Shown piece after piece: positions 39,642 through 52,271 of a DNA stretch of 64,000 nucleotides (positions are counted from its first letter, which is position 1; each line of letters starts with the position of its first letter). The stretch is from the NCBI RefSeq assembly GCF_007035645.1, contig NZ_AP019632.1:3720001-3784000 (forward strand). Reading direction: 5' to 3'. Under the pieces are notes generated by a model. That model searched no databases, was not told where the DNA came from, and worked only from the letters and a program-made list of their open reading frames with translations. Source of the stretch: Enterobacter asburiae (GTDB taxonomy: Bacteria; Pseudomonadota; Gammaproteobacteria; Enterobacterales; Enterobacteriaceae). The position numbers and the translations under genes are program-made.

Positions 39642-42347
39642 TTAGCTCAGGCGGCCGTGGCACGCCTTGTACTTTTTACCGGAACCACACGGGCAAGGAT
39701 CGTTACGACCCACTTTACGATCGCCGGTCTGCGCGGCGATCGCCGCTGCGGCTTCGCTGTCGTCGGTCTGATGACTCAGCTGTTGCATCTGTGCCAGACG
39801 CTCGGCTTCTTCACGACGCTGCTGCTCCATCGCTTCCACTTCTTCCGGCATACGCACCTGAACCTTGCTCAGGGTGCTGATCACTTCGTACTTCAGTGAT
39901 TCCAGCATCGAGGCAAACATGGAGAAGGATTCACGCTTGTATTCCTGCTTCGGATCTTTCTGCGCATAGCCACGCAGGTGAATACCCTGACGCAGGTAGT
40001 CCATCGCCGCCAGGTGCTCTTTCCACAGGGAGTCGAGCGTCTGCAGCATTACGCCTTTTTCGAAATGACGCATCATTTCAGCGCCAACAACCTCTTCCTT
40101 ACGCTTGTAGACGTCCAGCGCGGTTTCAAAGATACGTTCGCGCAGGGTCTCTTCGTGCAGCTCAGGCTCTTTATCCAGCCACTCTTTGATTGGCAGATCG
40201 AGGTCAAAGTCATTTTTCAGACGTTCCTGCAGGCCTTCGATATCCCACATCTCTTCCAGAGACTGCGGTGGAATATGCGCGTCGATGGTGGCTTTAAACA
40301 CATCTTCACGAATGCTGTTGATGGTTTCGCTCACGTCGGACACGTCCAGCAGTTCGTTACGCTGAGTATAGATTGCACGACGCTGATCGTTAGCCACATC
40401 ATCATATTCCAGCAGCTGCTTACGAATATCAAAGTTGCGGCTTTCCACTTTACGCTGTGCGTTAGCGATCGCTTTAGTCACCCACGGGTGCTCAATGGCT
40501 TCGCCAGGTTTCATCCCCAGCTTACGCATCATGCCGGACACGCGGTCGGAGGCGAAAATACGCATCAGCGCATCTTCCATAGACAGGTAGAAGCGGGATG
40601 AACCGGCATCACCCTGACGACCCGCACGGCCACGCAGCTGGTTATCGATACGACGAGACTCGTGACGCTCTGTACCGATGATGTGCAGACCGCCGGAAGC
40701 CAGGACGGCGTCATGACGAACCTGCCAGTCGGCTTTGATCTGCGCAATCTGTTCTGGCGTTGGGTTTTCAAGCTCCGCCACTTCAGCCTGCCAGCTACCG
40801 CCCAGCATAATATCGGTACCACGACCCGCCATGTTGGTGGCAATGGTTACGGCAGCCGGATAACCCGCCTGCGCAACAATGTCCGCTTCTTTGGCGTGGA
40901 ATTTGGCGTTCAGAACGTTATGTTTGATACCTGCTTTAGTCAGCTCGTGAGAAACCACTTCAGATTTCTCGATGGAGATGGTCCCCACCAGAACCGGCTG
41001 GCCATTGGCAGTGCGGTCGCGAATATCTTCGATGATCGCCTGAATTTTTTCCGCTTCGGTCATGTACACCAGATCCGGCATATCCTTACGGATCATCGGA
41101 CGGTTGGTTGGAACGACCACGGTATCCAGCTTGTAGATGGAGCTGAATTCAAACGCTTCGGTATCAGCAGTACCGGTCATCCCCGCCAGCTTCTCGTACA
41201 GACGGAAGTAGTTCTGGAAGGTGATAGACGCCAGCGTCTGGTTTTCATTCTGAATATCCACACCTTCTTTGGCTTCCACAGCCTGATGCAGACCGTCAGA
41301 CCAGCGACGTCCCTGCATGGTACGGCCGGTGTGTTCATCGACGATGATCACTTCGCCGTCTTTAACGATGTAATCGACGTCGCGGGTGAACAGCGCGTGG
41401 GCGCGCAGTGCAGCGGTCACGTGGTGCATCAGCATGATGTTGCTCGGGGAGTACAGGGACTCGCCCTCTTCCATGATGCCTTCAGCTACCAGCAGCTCTT
41501 CAATTTTCACCAGACCACGTTCGGTCAGGTTCACCTGGCGCGCTTTTTCATCTACGGAGAAGTGACCTTCACCCTGGAAGGTATCCGAGTCCTCTTTCTC
41601 CTGGCGCAGCAGGTGTGGAATGATTTTGTCGACTTTACGGTACATCTCGGAGCTGTCTTCAGCCGGGCCGGAGATGATCAGCGGGGTACGCGCTTCATCG
41701 ATCAGGATGGAGTCAACCTCATCCACCAGCGCATAGTGCAGCTTACGCTGTACGCGCTCTTCCGGGCTGAACGCCATGTTGTCACGCAGGTAGTCGAAGC
41801 CGTATTCGTTGTTGGTGCCGTAGGTGATGTCCGCGTTATACGCTTCGCGCTTGGCTGGCGCAGGCAGGCCGGACATGTTGATGCCGACGGTCATACCGAG
41901 GAATTCGAACAGTGGACGGTTGTTTTCGGCGTCACGCTGCGCCAGATAGTCGTTGACGGTAACCACGTGAACGCCTTTACCGGTCAGCGCGTTCAGGTAA
42001 GCCGGCAGCGTTGCGGTCAGGGTTTTACCTTCACCGGTACGCATTTCCGCGATGCAGCGCTCGTTGAGCACCATACCACCCAGCAGCTGGACGTCGAAGT
42101 GACGCATGCCGAATACGCGCTTACTCGCTTCGCGCACGACAGCAAACGCTTCCGGGATCAGACTTTCTAAGGTTTCACCTTTTTCCAGACGCGCACGGAA
42201 TTCCGCCGTTTTCGCTTTTAGCTCGTCATCAGAGAGCTTCTCCATCGCCGGTTCCATACCGTTGATGACGGCAACAGCTTTGCGCATACGGCGCAGGGTA
42301 CGATCGTTACGACTACCAAAAACTTTAGTTAACAATTTGATTAGCAT
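39642..42347 (-). CDS. secA: Preprotein translocase ATPase SecA
   Basis: Motor that drives unfolded precursors through SecYEG. 901 residues. Walker A TGEGKT is near residue 105 and the DEAD-type motif [13 protein letters not shown] near 207; helicase-like second domain motifs [10 protein letters not shown] and [11 protein letters not shown] are intact. The C-terminal zinc tail [14 protein letters not shown] binds SecB. It is 58 bases downstream of secM, whose stalled translation exposes the secA ribosome site. Confidence 0.98.
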   Translation of the reverse strand: MLIKLLTKVFGSRNDRTLRRMRKAVAVINGMEPAMEKLSDDELKAKTAEFRARLEKGETLESLIPEAFAVVREASKRVFGMRHFDVQLLGGMVLNERCIAEMRTGEGKTLTATLPAYLNALTGKGVHVVTVNDYLAQRDAENNRPLFEFLGMTVGINMSGLPAPAKREAYNADITYGTNNEYGFDYLRDNMAFSPEERVQRKLHYALVDEVDSILIDEARTPLIISGPAEDSSEMYRKVDKIIPHLLRQEKEDSDTFQGEGHFSVDEKARQVNLTERGLVKIEELLVAEGIMEEGESLYSPSNIMLMHHVTAALRAHALFTRDVDYIVKDGEVIIVDEHTGRTMQGRRWSDGLHQAVEAKEGVDIQNENQTLASITFQNYFRLYEKLAGMTGTADTEAFEFSSIYKLDTVVVPTNRPMIRKDMPDLVYMTEAEKIQAIIEDIRDRTANGQPVLVGTISIEKSEVVSHELTKAGIKHNVLNAKFHAKEADIVAQAGYPAAVTIATNMAGRGTDIMLGGSWQAEVAELENPTPEQIAQIKADWQVRHDAVLASGGLHIIGTERHESRRIDNQLRGRAGRQGDAGSSRFYLSMEDALMRIFASDRVSGMMRKLGMKPGEAIEHPWVTKAIANAQRKVESRNFDIRKQLLEYDDVANDQRRAIYTQRNELLDVSDVSETINSIREDVFKATIDAHIPPQSLEEMWDIEGLQERLKNDFDLDLPIKEWLDKEPELHEETLRERIFETALDVYKRKEEVVGAEMMRHFEKGVMLQTLDSLWKEHLAAMDYLRQGIHLRGYAQKDPKQEYKRESFSMFASMLESLKYEVISTLSKVQVRMPEEVEAMEQQRREEAERLAQMQQLSHQTDDSEAAAAIAAQTGDRKVGRNDPCPCGSGKKYKACHGRLS

Positions 42348-42405
42348 AATAAATTCTCAAACGCCCCATTGTGGGCAGATAAATTAAGGTATTGAAAAAG
42401 TTAAT

Positions 42406-42909
42406 TTAGCTGAGGCGTTGCGGCCCGGCACGAATGCCGTGAGCCTGGCTAATCCAGGTTGAAACAGAGAATGAAGCTGGTGAAACAAACGCACGCTGCG
42501 TTGTCTGACGAACCATGACCGGCGGCTGGCTGTCCTGCGTGAGCAGCGCGTTGAGCGTGTCCAGCAGGGCAAGATGCTGAGCCTGCACCGGCAGCGCCTC
42601 TTCCGCAACAGGCATGGCCTGCGGTGCCATCGCAAAGGACAGATGGCGGATAACGGTGCGGATAGCGTGCTGGTGCCAGTAATCGACGGTGAAGTTTGGG
42701 CGGCGACTGGCTTCAAGCCACGCGAGGTTAGTAAAGTTAACCCGCGTGTTGAGATCGTGTTTAGTGGTGGAGGTTTTTGCGGGCGCCGCCGCTTCGGCAC
42801 TGTTGCTGAGCGCAGGCAAGCCGAAACTCGCCGCGACCATCCCTAATAAGAGATGCGGCCAGAAGTAACGTCTGCCAAATTGTCGCCAGCGCGTCAGTAT
42901 TCCGCTCAC
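42406..42909 (-). CDS. secM: Secretion monitor SecM
   Basis: Periplasm-targeted leader protein whose translation arrest reports on export capacity and raises SecA synthesis. The arrest sequence F-x4-W-I-x4-GIRAGP is complete near the C-terminus ([17 protein letters not shown]) and only four residues follow. A long hydrophobic signal ([16 protein letters not shown]) is present. I chose GTG 42909 (167 residues), which matches the E. coli start; another GTG at 42918 would add three residues. The region before the arrest motif is shorter than in E. coli and differs. Confidence 0.93.
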   Translation of the reverse strand: MSGILTRWRQFGRRYFWPHLLLGMVAASFGLPALSNSAEAAAPAKTSTTKHDLNTRVNFTNLAWLEASRRPNFTVDYWHQHAIRTVIRHLSFAMAPQAMPVAEEALPVQAQHLALLDTLNALLTQDSQPPVMVRQTTQRAFVSPASFSVSTWISQAHGIRAGPQRLS

Positions 42910-43108
42910 CTGCTCCACCCAATAAGCCAGCCTTGCAGAGGCTGAGTTCAGTTATTCATTTTAGCGCCCAGATAGTACCACTAAAGCCAATATACATCAG
43001 CAGGAATGAGGTGCCGCCGCGGAGAAAAACGGTCAAGAATGCAGCTAACGCACATAATTTTCTGAGTAAGACAAACGAGAGATACCGCAGGGGTAAACGA
43101 AGAAGGGT

Positions 43109-43171
43109 AAAAATAAAAACGACTGGTCTTCCTGGTCGGAGAGAGTACCAGGTTAACCAGTCGATTTTTTT
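43109..43171. terminator. Terminator of lpxC
   Basis: CGACTGGT (43120-43127) pairs with ACCAGTCG (43156-43163), with an inner CCTGGT/ACCAGG helix. A-rich and T-rich runs flank it, so it can stop lpxC transcripts and may also work from the other side. The rest of the gap to secM (43172-43189 and 42910-43108) should hold the secM promoter. Confidence 0.85.
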
Positions 43172-43189
43172 ACGAAACGGTTTGAACCG

Positions 43190-44128
<939 letters not shown>

Positions 44129-44208
44129 CTATCCAACCGAGAGTGTATATCACTAACGGTGGGCCAGTTTAGCACAAAGAGCGCAAATCCCCTAATTCCA
44201 GCCAATTC

Positions 44209-45360
44209 TTAGTCAGCTTGCTTACGCAGGAACGCCGGGATATCCAGATAATCTGGCTCTTTCGCCGTTTGCGGCGTTGGGTCGTTCACCACTTTCGCGG
44301 CCGGTTTCTGCTCCTGAGTCAGAGGAGACATACCGTGCTGCTGGTAACGATCCATTACCGGTTGCTGAGTCTGCTTGTTGGTCACTAAGGTGATCTCAGG
44401 ACGCTTGTCCATACCGATACCGGTCGCAACAACGGTAACACGCAGCTCGTCGTTCATTTCAGGGTCAAGGGAAGTACCGATTACCACGGTAGCGTTGTCA
44501 GAGGCGAACGCACGGATGGTGTTCCCCACGGTTTCGAACTCATCCAGACGCAGGTCAAAGCCAGCGGTAATGTTGACCAGCACGCCGCGCGCACCAGACA
44601 GATCGATATCTTCCAGCAGTGGAGAAGAGATAGCCATTTCAGCCGCTTCTTCAGCACGGTCTTCACCGCTCGCCACGCCAGAGCCCATCATCGCGTAGCC
44701 CATTTCGGACATCACGGTGCGAACGTCTGCAAAGTCAACGTTCATCAGGCCAGGACGGGTAATCAGTTCAGCGATACCCTGAACCGCGCCTTTCAGCACG
44801 TCGTTTGCTGCACCGAATGCGTCCAGCAGGGAAATACCGCGACCCAGAACTTTCAACAGCTTGTCGTTAGGGATGGTGATCAGCGAGTCCACATGCTTGG
44901 ACAGCTCGGTGATACCCTGCTCCGCGAAGGCCATACGCTTCTTGCCTTCAAAATTGAAAGGCTTGGTCACGACAGCAACGGTCAGGATACCTAAATCTTT
45001 TGCCACTTCAGCCACAACAGGTGCTGCGCCGGTACCGGTACCGCCACCCATGCCTGCTGCGATGAAGACCATGTCCGCACCTTCCAGTGCAGCGCGCAGC
45101 GCTTCACGATCTTCTTCAGCCGCATTACGGCCGACTTCCGGGTTAGCCCCTGCTCCCAGCCCTTTGGTGATACCACCGCCGATCTGGATAGTCTGGCCAA
45201 CAGCTGTCTTACGCAGTGCCTGCGCATCGGTGTTAACTGCGAAGAATTCAACACCTTCAATGCGTTCACGCACCATATGCTCTACGGCGTTACCGCCGCC
45301 GCCACCGACGCCGATGACTTTAATCACCGCGTCGTTGGTCAGTTCCATAGGTTCAAACAT
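44209..45360 (-). CDS. ftsZ: Cell division GTPase FtsZ
   Basis: Tubulin homologue that forms the Z ring. 383 residues. GTP-binding GGGTGTG is near residues 105-111, the T7 loop NVDFADVRTV with its catalytic Asp near 207-216. A variable linker precedes the conserved C-terminal peptide DYLDIPAFLRKQAD, which binds FtsA, ZipA and ZapD. It follows ftsA after 63 bases. Confidence 0.98.
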   Translation of the reverse strand: MFEPMELTNDAVIKVIGVGGGGGNAVEHMVRERIEGVEFFAVNTDAQALRKTAVGQTIQIGGGITKGLGAGANPEVGRNAAEEDREALRAALEGADMVFIAAGMGGGTGTGAAPVVAEVAKDLGILTVAVVTKPFNFEGKKRMAFAEQGITELSKHVDSLITIPNDKLLKVLGRGISLLDAFGAANDVLKGAVQGIAELITRPGLMNVDFADVRTVMSEMGYAMMGSGVASGEDRAEEAAEMAISSPLLEDIDLSGARGVLVNITAGFDLRLDEFETVGNTIRAFASDNATVVIGTSLDPEMNDELRVTVVATGIGMDKRPEITLVTNKQTQQPVMDRYQQHGMSPLTQEQKPAAKVVNDPTPQTAKEPDYLDIPAFLRKQAD

Positions 45361-45423
45361 AATTTCTCTCTCCGTTGTGCCTGTCGCCCGAGACCGCTAA
45401 TTCTCTCCGGTCTCTTAAAAAAA

Positions 45424-46680
45424 TTAAAACTCTTTTCGCAACCAGTTGTTCAGTCGTTTGACCCACGACCCCACTGAGACGCGTTTTTCCACTTCTGCTT
45501 CACCACTGAGATGAGATTCCTTCCCGTAGTGGAGCAGGCCCACAGCCGTTGAATAATACGGCTCCTGAGCATAATCCGTTAAACCGGTGATATTCAGCGG
45601 CGCACCAATACGCACCTGCGTATGGAACACGCGCTGAGCACAGGCCGCAAGACCTTCAATTTGCGCTGCACCGCCGGTTAATACAATCCCCGCCGCAAGA
45701 TGATGTTTAACGCCCTGCTGACGAAGCTGTTCCTGTAACTGTAAAATCTCTTCGTTGACCAGGTTGAGCAGCTCGGTATAGCGCGGCTCTATCACCTCTG
45801 CCAACGTCTGGCGCTGCAGGCTACGCGGTGGACGACCACCGACGCTCGGCACTTCAACGCTCTCATCTTTGCCAACGATAGACCCCAGCGCGCAGCCGTG
45901 GCGCACTTTAATCGCTTCTGCATCGCTCGGCGGCGTACCAAAAGCGTAAGCAATATCGCTGGTCACAACGTTCCCGGCATAAGGGATCACTTTCGTGTGG
46001 CGCAACGCACCGCCGGTATACACGGCGATATCCATTGTACCACCACCAATATCGACCACACAGACACCCAGTTCACGTTCATCTTCGGTCAGCACGGAAT
46101 AACTTGCCGCCAGACCGGCGAAAATAAGTTGGTCAACTTTCAGGCCACAACGTTCAACGGCTTTTACAATGTTCTTCGCCATATCGTTGTGACATGTGAT
46201 CAGGTGCACTTTTGCCTGCATACGTACGCCAGAAAGACCGACCGGGTTCTTGATCCCTTCCTGGTAGTCAATCGCATATTCCTGCGGAATGACATGCAGC
46301 ACGCGATGCTCGTCGCGGACACGCACGGATTTCGCCGTGTGCACGACGTTTTCAACGTCTTCCTGCGTCACTTCTTCTTCGGAAATCGGCACCATACCGA
46401 TTTCGTTCTGGCAGCTAATGTGCTTACCAGAAAGGGCCAGATAGACAGAAGAAATCTGGCAATCTGCCATCAGTTCAGCCTGATCGATGGCGCGCTGAAC
46501 GCATTTCACCACCGATTCAAGATCGTTTACCCCACCTTTATCCATACCACGGGACGGGCAACTGCCTACGCCAATGATATTGACCATACCGTCGGGCAGA
46601 ACTTCCCCTACTAAAGCGGCAACCTTCGCGGTGCCAATCTCCAGTCCAACTACCAGTTTTCTGTCCGTCGCCTTGATCAT
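45424..46680 (-). CDS. ftsA: Cell division protein FtsA
   Basis: Actin-like ATPase that ties FtsZ to the membrane. 418 residues. The phosphate 1 motif [14 protein letters not shown] is near residue 12 and [11 protein letters not shown] near 210. The C-terminal amphipathic helix [16 protein letters not shown] is intact; the linker before it is two residues shorter than in E. coli. The start overlaps the ftsQ stop by 4 bases. Confidence 0.98.
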   Translation of the reverse strand: MIKATDRKLVVGLEIGTAKVAALVGEVLPDGMVNIIGVGSCPSRGMDKGGVNDLESVVKCVQRAIDQAELMADCQISSVYLALSGKHISCQNEIGMVPISEEEVTQEDVENVVHTAKSVRVRDEHRVLHVIPQEYAIDYQEGIKNPVGLSGVRMQAKVHLITCHNDMAKNIVKAVERCGLKVDQLIFAGLAASYSVLTEDERELGVCVVDIGGGTMDIAVYTGGALRHTKVIPYAGNVVTSDIAYAFGTPPSDAEAIKVRHGCALGSIVGKDESVEVPSVGGRPPRSLQRQTLAEVIEPRYTELLNLVNEEILQLQEQLRQQGVKHHLAAGIVLTGGAAQIEGLAACAQRVFHTQVRIGAPLNITGLTDYAQEPYYSTAVGLLHYGKESHLSGEAEVEKRVSVGSWVKRLNNWLRKEF

Positions 46681-47519
46681 TGTTGTTCTGCCTGTACCTG
46701 TGCCTGATTCTGTTGCTGATTAGGTTCCTCGACCGGAGCCGGTACCCAACCGACTGCTGCGCCTGAGTCATAGCGCAAATCAACGTAGCTTATCCGTTTG
46801 CCGTCAGTCTGTGCCTGCTGCTGTAAAACCGGGTAAAGTTCGACAAAACGCGCCAGACGCTTCATTGTGTCGCCGCGTCCCAGGTTGAGCTTAATGCCGT
46901 TCGTTAACGTCAGCTGCCAGGAACGGCGCGCCGTCATGGCAGCATCTTTTAACGTAAACCTGTCCTTCGCCAGCACCTGACCCATTTCGCGAAAACCTTG
47001 TAACACCTCGTTTTCGCTACCTTCCGGGCCATACAACATCGGTAAATTTTGCTTGTTGACACGATCGGCCGGGACGCTGAAGGAGTTTCCGTCTGCGTCA
47101 ACCATGTGCTGATCATTCCAACGCGCAATGGGCACATATTCAACCAGATGAATCTTCAATTCATCAGGCCATTGCTTTCTTACGCTCGCCTGTTTTATCC
47201 ATGGCAGACGTTCTATCTGGCTCTGGATAATGTTGACGTCCTGCGTCATAAAAGTGCCAGGCGAGCCCAGCGCCAGAATTGACTGGCGAATATCGTCGTT
47301 ACGCGTGTAGTGACGCTCACCGGTGACCACCAGCTTAGAAAGCGGCAACCGCTGCGCATCTTCCATCCAGCCCAGGACCATCCAGCCGCTGATAAACACG
47401 GTGCACAGCACCCCGAGCAGGAAAATGATGCCTGCAAGACGCGTTCCATTACTGCGGCGTGAGGAGGCGTATTCGTCCTCGTCATCGCGGTTGCGCGTGT
47501 TCAATGCAGCCTGAGACAT
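46677..47519 (-). CDS. ftsQ: Cell division protein FtsQ
   Basis: Bitopic divisome protein that recruits FtsB and FtsL. 280 residues: a short cytosolic N-terminus, one membrane span ([20 protein letters not shown], about residues 30-49), a POTRA domain ([15 protein letters not shown] onward) and the beta domain. The tail is Gln-rich. It starts 1 base after the ddlB stop and overlaps ftsA. Confidence 0.97.
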   Translation of the reverse strand: MSQAALNTRNRDDEDEYASSRRSNGTRLAGIIFLLGVLCTVFISGWMVLGWMEDAQRLPLSKLVVTGERHYTRNDDIRQSILALGSPGTFMTQDVNIIQSQIERLPWIKQASVRKQWPDELKIHLVEYVPIARWNDQHMVDADGNSFSVPADRVNKQNLPMLYGPEGSENEVLQGFREMGQVLAKDRFTLKDAAMTARRSWQLTLTNGIKLNLGRGDTMKRLARFVELYPVLQQQAQTDGKRISYVDLRYDSGAAVGWVPAPVEEPNQQQNQAQVQAEQQ

Positions 47520-47520
47520 A

Positions 47521-48441
47521 TCAGCCCGCCTGGTCCAGAATGCGTACGACTAACTGCGAGAAGCTCATCCCCGCCTGACGCGCGGCCATCGGCACAAGGC
47601 TGTGGCTGGTCATTCCCGGAGAGGTATTCGCTTCCAGCAGATAAAATTGTCCGTCACTGTCCTGCATCACGTCGATGCGTCCCCAGCCCTGACAACCCAG
47701 AATATGCCAGGCTTTAAGCACCAGGGACTGTAAATCTGCTTCACGCTCAGCTTCAAGACCACAAGGGCAGAAATATTGCGTCTCATCAGAGAGATACTTC
47801 GCCTCATAATCATAGAAGGTTCCGGCCGGTTGGATACGAATTGACGGTAAAATTTCTTCGCCAAGCATCGCGACGGTAAATTCCGGCCCGCTGAGCCATT
47901 TTTCAACCAGAACTTCTTCATCATGTTGAAATGCCAGTGCTAAAGCGGACGAAAGATCTTCAGCTTTCTCGACTTTGGACATTCCCACGCTCGAACCTTC
48001 CCGGCTGGGCTTTACAATAACCGGTAAGCCCAGCTCAGCAATGCGTGTATTAACGCTATCCGGCAGGCCCAATTCAAATTCGCGACGCGTCAGTGCTACC
48101 CATGGCGCAACGGGTAACCCCGCGCCCTGCCACAGAAGCTTGCTGCGCAGTTTGTCCATAGAGATAGCGGAGGCCATCACGCCGCTGCCGGTGTACGGCA
48201 TGCCGAGCAAATCCAGAAGCCCCTGCAGGGTGCCGTCTTCGCCGCCGCGACCATGCAAAGCGATAAAGACTTTATCGAAACCCATGGCTTTTAATTGCGT
48301 CACGTCGACCTCTTTTGGGTCGACCAGGTGCGCATTGACGCCACCTTCGCGCAGGCCCGCCAGCACAGCCGCGCCGGAATTCAGGGAAACCTCGCGCTCG
48401 GCGGAGGTGCCGCCAGACAGGACAGCAATCTTATCAGCCAT
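47521..48441 (-). CDS. ddlB: D-alanine--D-alanine ligase B
   Basis: ATP-grasp ligase that makes D-Ala-D-Ala for MurF. 306 residues. Conserved parts are [14 protein letters not shown] at the N-terminus, [14 protein letters not shown] in the centre and [13 protein letters not shown] near the C-terminus. I chose ATG 48441 because AGGAGG lies 9 bases upstream; the in-frame ATG at 48450 touches that ribosome site. The gene overlaps the end of murC by 8 bases. Confidence 0.96.
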   Translation of the reverse strand: MADKIAVLSGGTSAEREVSLNSGAAVLAGLREGGVNAHLVDPKEVDVTQLKAMGFDKVFIALHGRGGEDGTLQGLLDLLGMPYTGSGVMASAISMDKLRSKLLWQGAGLPVAPWVALTRREFELGLPDSVNTRIAELGLPVIVKPSREGSSVGMSKVEKAEDLSSALALAFQHDEEVLVEKWLSGPEFTVAMLGEEILPSIRIQPAGTFYDYEAKYLSDETQYFCPCGLEAEREADLQSLVLKAWHILGCQGWGRIDVMQDSDGQFYLLEANTSPGMTSHSLVPMAARQAGMSFSQLVVRILDQAG

Positions 48442-49909
48442 GATGCTCATCCTCCTGGGTTTGCGGCTTCAGTTTGATTTCAGCTAAGGTACGGGCGATT
48501 TTGCCGATATTTCCCGCGCCCTGAATCAGAATCAAATCATTACCTGTCAGGACCGGTGCCAGAATTTCCGCCACCTGTGCTGGGTCAGAAACCAGAATAG
48601 GGTCAACTTTACCGCGTCCACGGATGGTACGACACAGGGAACGGCTGTCGGCCCCCGGAATCGGCGTCTCGCCTGCGGCGTACACGTCCAGCATTAACAG
48701 GGTGTCTACCTGTGACAGGACGCTGGCGAAATCGTCGTACAGATCGCGCGTACGCGTGAAGCGGTGCGGCTGGAAGACCATCACCAGATTTTTGTCCGGC
48801 CAGCCTGCACGTGCGGCTTTAATGGTGGCGTCGACTTCGGTCGGATGGTGGCCATAGTCGTCCACCAGCATCGCAGTGCCGGCTTTACCGTTCACGGCGT
48901 CCAGCGGGAATTCACCGAGGAAGTCGAAGCGACGGCCGGTGCCCTGGAAGCTTTCCAGCGCGCGCAGAATGGCATCATCATCAATGCCTTCTTCCGTCGC
49001 GACGGCCACAGCCGCTGCGGCATTGAGGGCGTTATGGCGACCTGGCGCATTCAGCGTGACGTGCAGCAGTTCTTTGTCCTGACGCGCCAGCGTGAAATGC
49101 CCCTGCGCACCAATCTGTTTGTACTCTTCCACGCGGACGTCAGCGTCTTCGCTGAAGCCGTAAGTGGTGATTTGACGACCCACGCGCGGCAGCAGCTCGC
49201 GGATCACCGGATCGTCTACGCACATCACCGCGCGTCCATAGAATGGCAGGTTGTGCAGGAAGTTGATGAAGGTCTGCTTTAAGTTCTCGAAGTCGCCCTG
49301 GTAGGTATCCATATGGTCAGCTTCGATGTTAGTGACAATCGCCACCATCGGCTGCAGGTGCAGGAACGACGCGTCGCTCTCATCCGCTTCGGCAATCAGA
49401 TAACGACTGTGGCCCAGACGCGCGTGTACGCCTGCGGCTTTGACCAGACCGCCGTTGACGAACGTCGGGTCGAGACCCGCTTCCGCATAAATACTGGAGA
49501 CCATCGCCGTGGTCGTGGTTTTACCGTGGGTCCCGGCAATGGCGATGCCGTGACGGAAACGCATCAGTTCCGCCAGCATTTCTGCACGGCGGATCACCGG
49601 AATGCGCGCTTCGTGCGCGGCAACGATTTCCGGGTTGTCAGAGGAGATGGCGCTGGAGACCACCACCACGCTCGCATCGCGCACGTTTTCCGGACGATGG
49701 TTGAAATAGATAGTCGCCCCAAGCGACGCCAGCTGCTGCGTAACAGGGTTTGGCGCCAGGTCAGACCCGCTGATCTGATAACCTTCGTTAGCTAACACTT
49801 CGGCAATACCGCCCATGCCAGCACCACCGATGCCAACAAAGTGAATGTGCCGGACGCGACGCATCTCGGGCACGATTGAACGCAGTTTTGCCAGTTGTTG
49901 TGTATTCAT
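48434..49909 (-). CDS. murC: UDP-N-acetylmuramate--L-alanine ligase
   Basis: Adds L-Ala to UDP-MurNAc, the first of the Mur ligase steps. 491 residues. The Rossmann motif [13 protein letters not shown] is near residue 25, ATP loop [11 protein letters not shown] near 125 and the DYGHHPTEV motif near 345. It follows murG after 56 bases. Confidence 0.97.
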   Translation of the reverse strand: MNTQQLAKLRSIVPEMRRVRHIHFVGIGGAGMGGIAEVLANEGYQISGSDLAPNPVTQQLASLGATIYFNHRPENVRDASVVVVSSAISSDNPEIVAAHEARIPVIRRAEMLAELMRFRHGIAIAGTHGKTTTTAMVSSIYAEAGLDPTFVNGGLVKAAGVHARLGHSRYLIAEADESDASFLHLQPMVAIVTNIEADHMDTYQGDFENLKQTFINFLHNLPFYGRAVMCVDDPVIRELLPRVGRQITTYGFSEDADVRVEEYKQIGAQGHFTLARQDKELLHVTLNAPGRHNALNAAAAVAVATEEGIDDDAILRALESFQGTGRRFDFLGEFPLDAVNGKAGTAMLVDDYGHHPTEVDATIKAARAGWPDKNLVMVFQPHRFTRTRDLYDDFASVLSQVDTLLMLDVYAAGETPIPGADSRSLCRTIRGRGKVDPILVSDPAQVAEILAPVLTGNDLILIQGAGNIGKIARTLAEIKLKPQTQEDEHHG

Positions 49910-49965
49910 TCTCTAAACGCCATCGACTACTTAAAATTCGTGCAGCGCAAAACGCGCTGCGAGGG

Positions 49966-51030
49966 TTAAGCCTGGGCTGCCAGGCTCACTTCTTTTGCCA
50001 CCCGTTCCGTCGCATCAGGGATAGCGGCCGCGCGTGCGCGTTGCGCCATCTCCAGCAGTGCGTCTCTGTTCCAGCCCGCCAGGGTGGTGGCGACCGCGTC
50101 GGCGGTAAATTGTGGCTGTTCAAAAATCTTCGCGGCACCGGCTTTCTCAAGCGGCAGCGCATTCCAGTACTGCTGTCTGTCTTTGTGCTGGAACGGCACA
50201 AAAAGGGCCGGCAGACCGGCGGCGGCGATCTCGCTCACCGTCAGCGCGCCTGAACGACAGACCACGACATCGGCCCAGGCATACGCTGCCGCCATGTCGT
50301 CGATAAATTCTGTGACTTTATGCTGCGGCTGGCCTTCGTCTGCGTAAGCTTGCTCAACGGTCTGCTGAGCGCCTTTTCCGCTCTGGTGCCAGATGGTCAC
50401 GGTATCCCCCAGCTTTGCGGCAACCTGCGGCATCGTCTGGTTTAGAACACGCGCCCCCTGAGAGCCGCCGACGACCAGTACACGAACCGGCCCTTCACGG
50501 CCCGTCAGGCGAGCGTCCGGCAGCGGGAGCGCCAGCACGTCCACACGCACCGGGTTACCCACCACGTCCGCTTTCGGGAACGCACCGGGAAACGCCTGCA
50601 TAACTTTGGTAGCGATTTTCGCCAGCCACTTGTTGGTCAGACCAGCAATACCGTTCTGTTCATGTAGCACAACGGGAATGCCTAACGACCACGCCGCCAG
50701 CCCGCCAGGACCAGAGACATAGCCGCCCATGCCCAGCACCACATCTGGCTTAAAGCGCTTCATGATGGTGCGCGCCTGACGCCAGGCGTTAAAAATACGC
50801 ACCGGAGCCAGCAGCATTGCCTTGAGGCCTTTGCCCCGAAGGCCGGAAATACGAATAAAGTCGATCTCGATACCGTGCTTCGGTACCAGATCGGCTTCCA
50901 TGCGGTCTGCGGTTCCCAGCCAGCGTACCTGCCAGCCCTGATCCATTAAATGGTGCGCAACCGCCAGCCCCGGGAACACGTGTCCACCGGTACCGCCTGC
51001 CATCACCATTAACCGCTTCGGTTGATTCAT
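49966..51030 (-). CDS. murG: UDP-GlcNAc:lipid I N-acetylglucosaminyltransferase MurG
   Basis: Peripheral membrane GT-B enzyme that converts lipid I to lipid II at the cytosolic face. 354 residues. [14 protein letters not shown] is near residue 12, [13 protein letters not shown] near 100, and the donor site [25 protein letters not shown] near 255-280. It overlaps ftsW by 4 bases. Confidence 0.97.
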   Translation of the reverse strand: MNQPKRLMVMAGGTGGHVFPGLAVAHHLMDQGWQVRWLGTADRMEADLVPKHGIEIDFIRISGLRGKGLKAMLLAPVRIFNAWRQARTIMKRFKPDVVLGMGGYVSGPGGLAAWSLGIPVVLHEQNGIAGLTNKWLAKIATKVMQAFPGAFPKADVVGNPVRVDVLALPLPDARLTGREGPVRVLVVGGSQGARVLNQTMPQVAAKLGDTVTIWHQSGKGAQQTVEQAYADEGQPQHKVTEFIDDMAAAYAWADVVVCRSGALTVSEIAAAGLPALFVPFQHKDRQQYWNALPLEKAGAAKIFEQPQFTADAVATTLAGWNRDALLEMAQRARAAAIPDATERVAKEVSLAAQA

Positions 51031-52271
51031 CGTGAACCTCGTGTAAACGCCTGGGCTTTTTCCAGACGCGTCTCATAATCTATACGCAACAAAAACATGA
51101 TGGCCGTCGACATAATCAACAGACTCGAACCACCATAACTGATCAACGGCAGCGTCAGACCTTTGGTCGGCAGCATACCCGCTGCGGCCCCGACGTTAAC
51201 CAATGCCTGGAAGCTAAACCAGATACCAATTGAACAGGCTAAGAATCCTGAGAAGCGGTGATCGATCTCCAGCGCTTTCCGGCCGATAGACATGGCGCGG
51301 AAAGCGACGAAGAATACCATTAATAGCGCTAATACCACACCGATATAACCCAGTTCTTCCGCAATAATGGAGAAGATGAAGTCAGTGTGCGCTTCCGGTA
51401 AATACTCCAGTTTCTGTACCGAGTTACCCAGCCCCTGTCCCCAGACTTCACCGCGACCAAAGGCCATCAGCGACTGCGTCAGCTGATAACCGCTGCCGAA
51501 CGGATCTTCCCACGGGTTCCAGAACGAGGTCACACGGCGAATACGGTAAGGCTCGGCGAGGATCAGCAGCACAACCGCCGAAATCCCCATCCCGATGATA
51601 GCGATGAACTGCCACAGCTTCGCGCCCGCCAGGAACAGCATGGCCAGGGTGGTAACGAACAGCACGACAACGGTACCGAGGTCAGGCTGCGCCAGCAGTA
51701 ATACCGCCAGCACCAGAATCACGCCCATCGGTTTTAAGAAGCCGCGGAGGTTGTTACGCACTTCATCTACCTTACGCACCAGGTAGTTAGCCAGGTAGCA
51801 GAACAGGGAGAGCTTGGTAAATTCTGCAGGCTGAATGCGCAGCGGGCCAAAGGCGATCCAGCGTGAAGCCCCGTTAACAGAGCTCCCCACCACCAGTACG
51901 ATCAGCAGCATAATAATCGAGGCGATCAGCATCGCCGTACTGTGCCGCTGCCAGAACTCCATCGGCAGGCGCAAGGTCACCAGCGCCAGGCAGAACGCCA
52001 GGATGATGTAAAGACCATCTCGCTTGGCAAACAGGAAAGGATCGTTCGCCAGACGCTGCCCGACGGGCATTGAGGCTGACGTCACCATAATGAAGCCGAC
52101 CGCCGCCAGCCCCATCGTGAGCCAGAACAGCGTGCGATCGTACATGACCAGGCTGTCGTTATCTTTTTGACGAGAGCCCATCACCCAGCCTTTGAGCGCC
52201 GCAAACACCCATGCCAGGATCCCAAATCCTGGCAGGCGCGGCATTTTCAGGCGAGGGAGAGATAAACGCAT
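51027..52271 (-). CDS. ftsW: Septal peptidoglycan polymerase FtsW
   Basis: SEDS-family glycosyltransferase working with FtsI at the septum. 414 residues and about ten membrane spans. Conserved parts include GASRWI in the loop before span 4, QPDLGT, the long periplasmic loop with [15 protein letters not shown], and the final [10 protein letters not shown] motif. The conserved catalytic Asp would be the one in the large loop. Overlaps murD by one base. Confidence 0.97.
   Translation of the reverse strand: MRLSLPRLKMPRLPGFGILAWVFAALKGWVMGSRQKDNDSLVMYDRTLFWLTMGLAAVGFIMVTSASMPVGQRLANDPFLFAKRDGLYIILAFCLALVTLRLPMEFWQRHSTAMLIASIIMLLIVLVVGSSVNGASRWIAFGPLRIQPAEFTKLSLFCYLANYLVRKVDEVRNNLRGFLKPMGVILVLAVLLLAQPDLGTVVVLFVTTLAMLFLAGAKLWQFIAIIGMGISAVVLLILAEPYRIRRVTSFWNPWEDPFGSGYQLTQSLMAFGRGEVWGQGLGNSVQKLEYLPEAHTDFIFSIIAEELGYIGVVLALLMVFFVAFRAMSIGRKALEIDHRFSGFLACSIGIWFSFQALVNVGAAAGMLPTKGLTLPLISYGGSSLLIMSTAIMFLLRIDYETRLEKAQAFTRGSR

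Noticed and set aside
40662..42170. A 502-codon plus-strand open frame
   Set aside because: Antisense to secA, with no ribosome site and no recognisable family.
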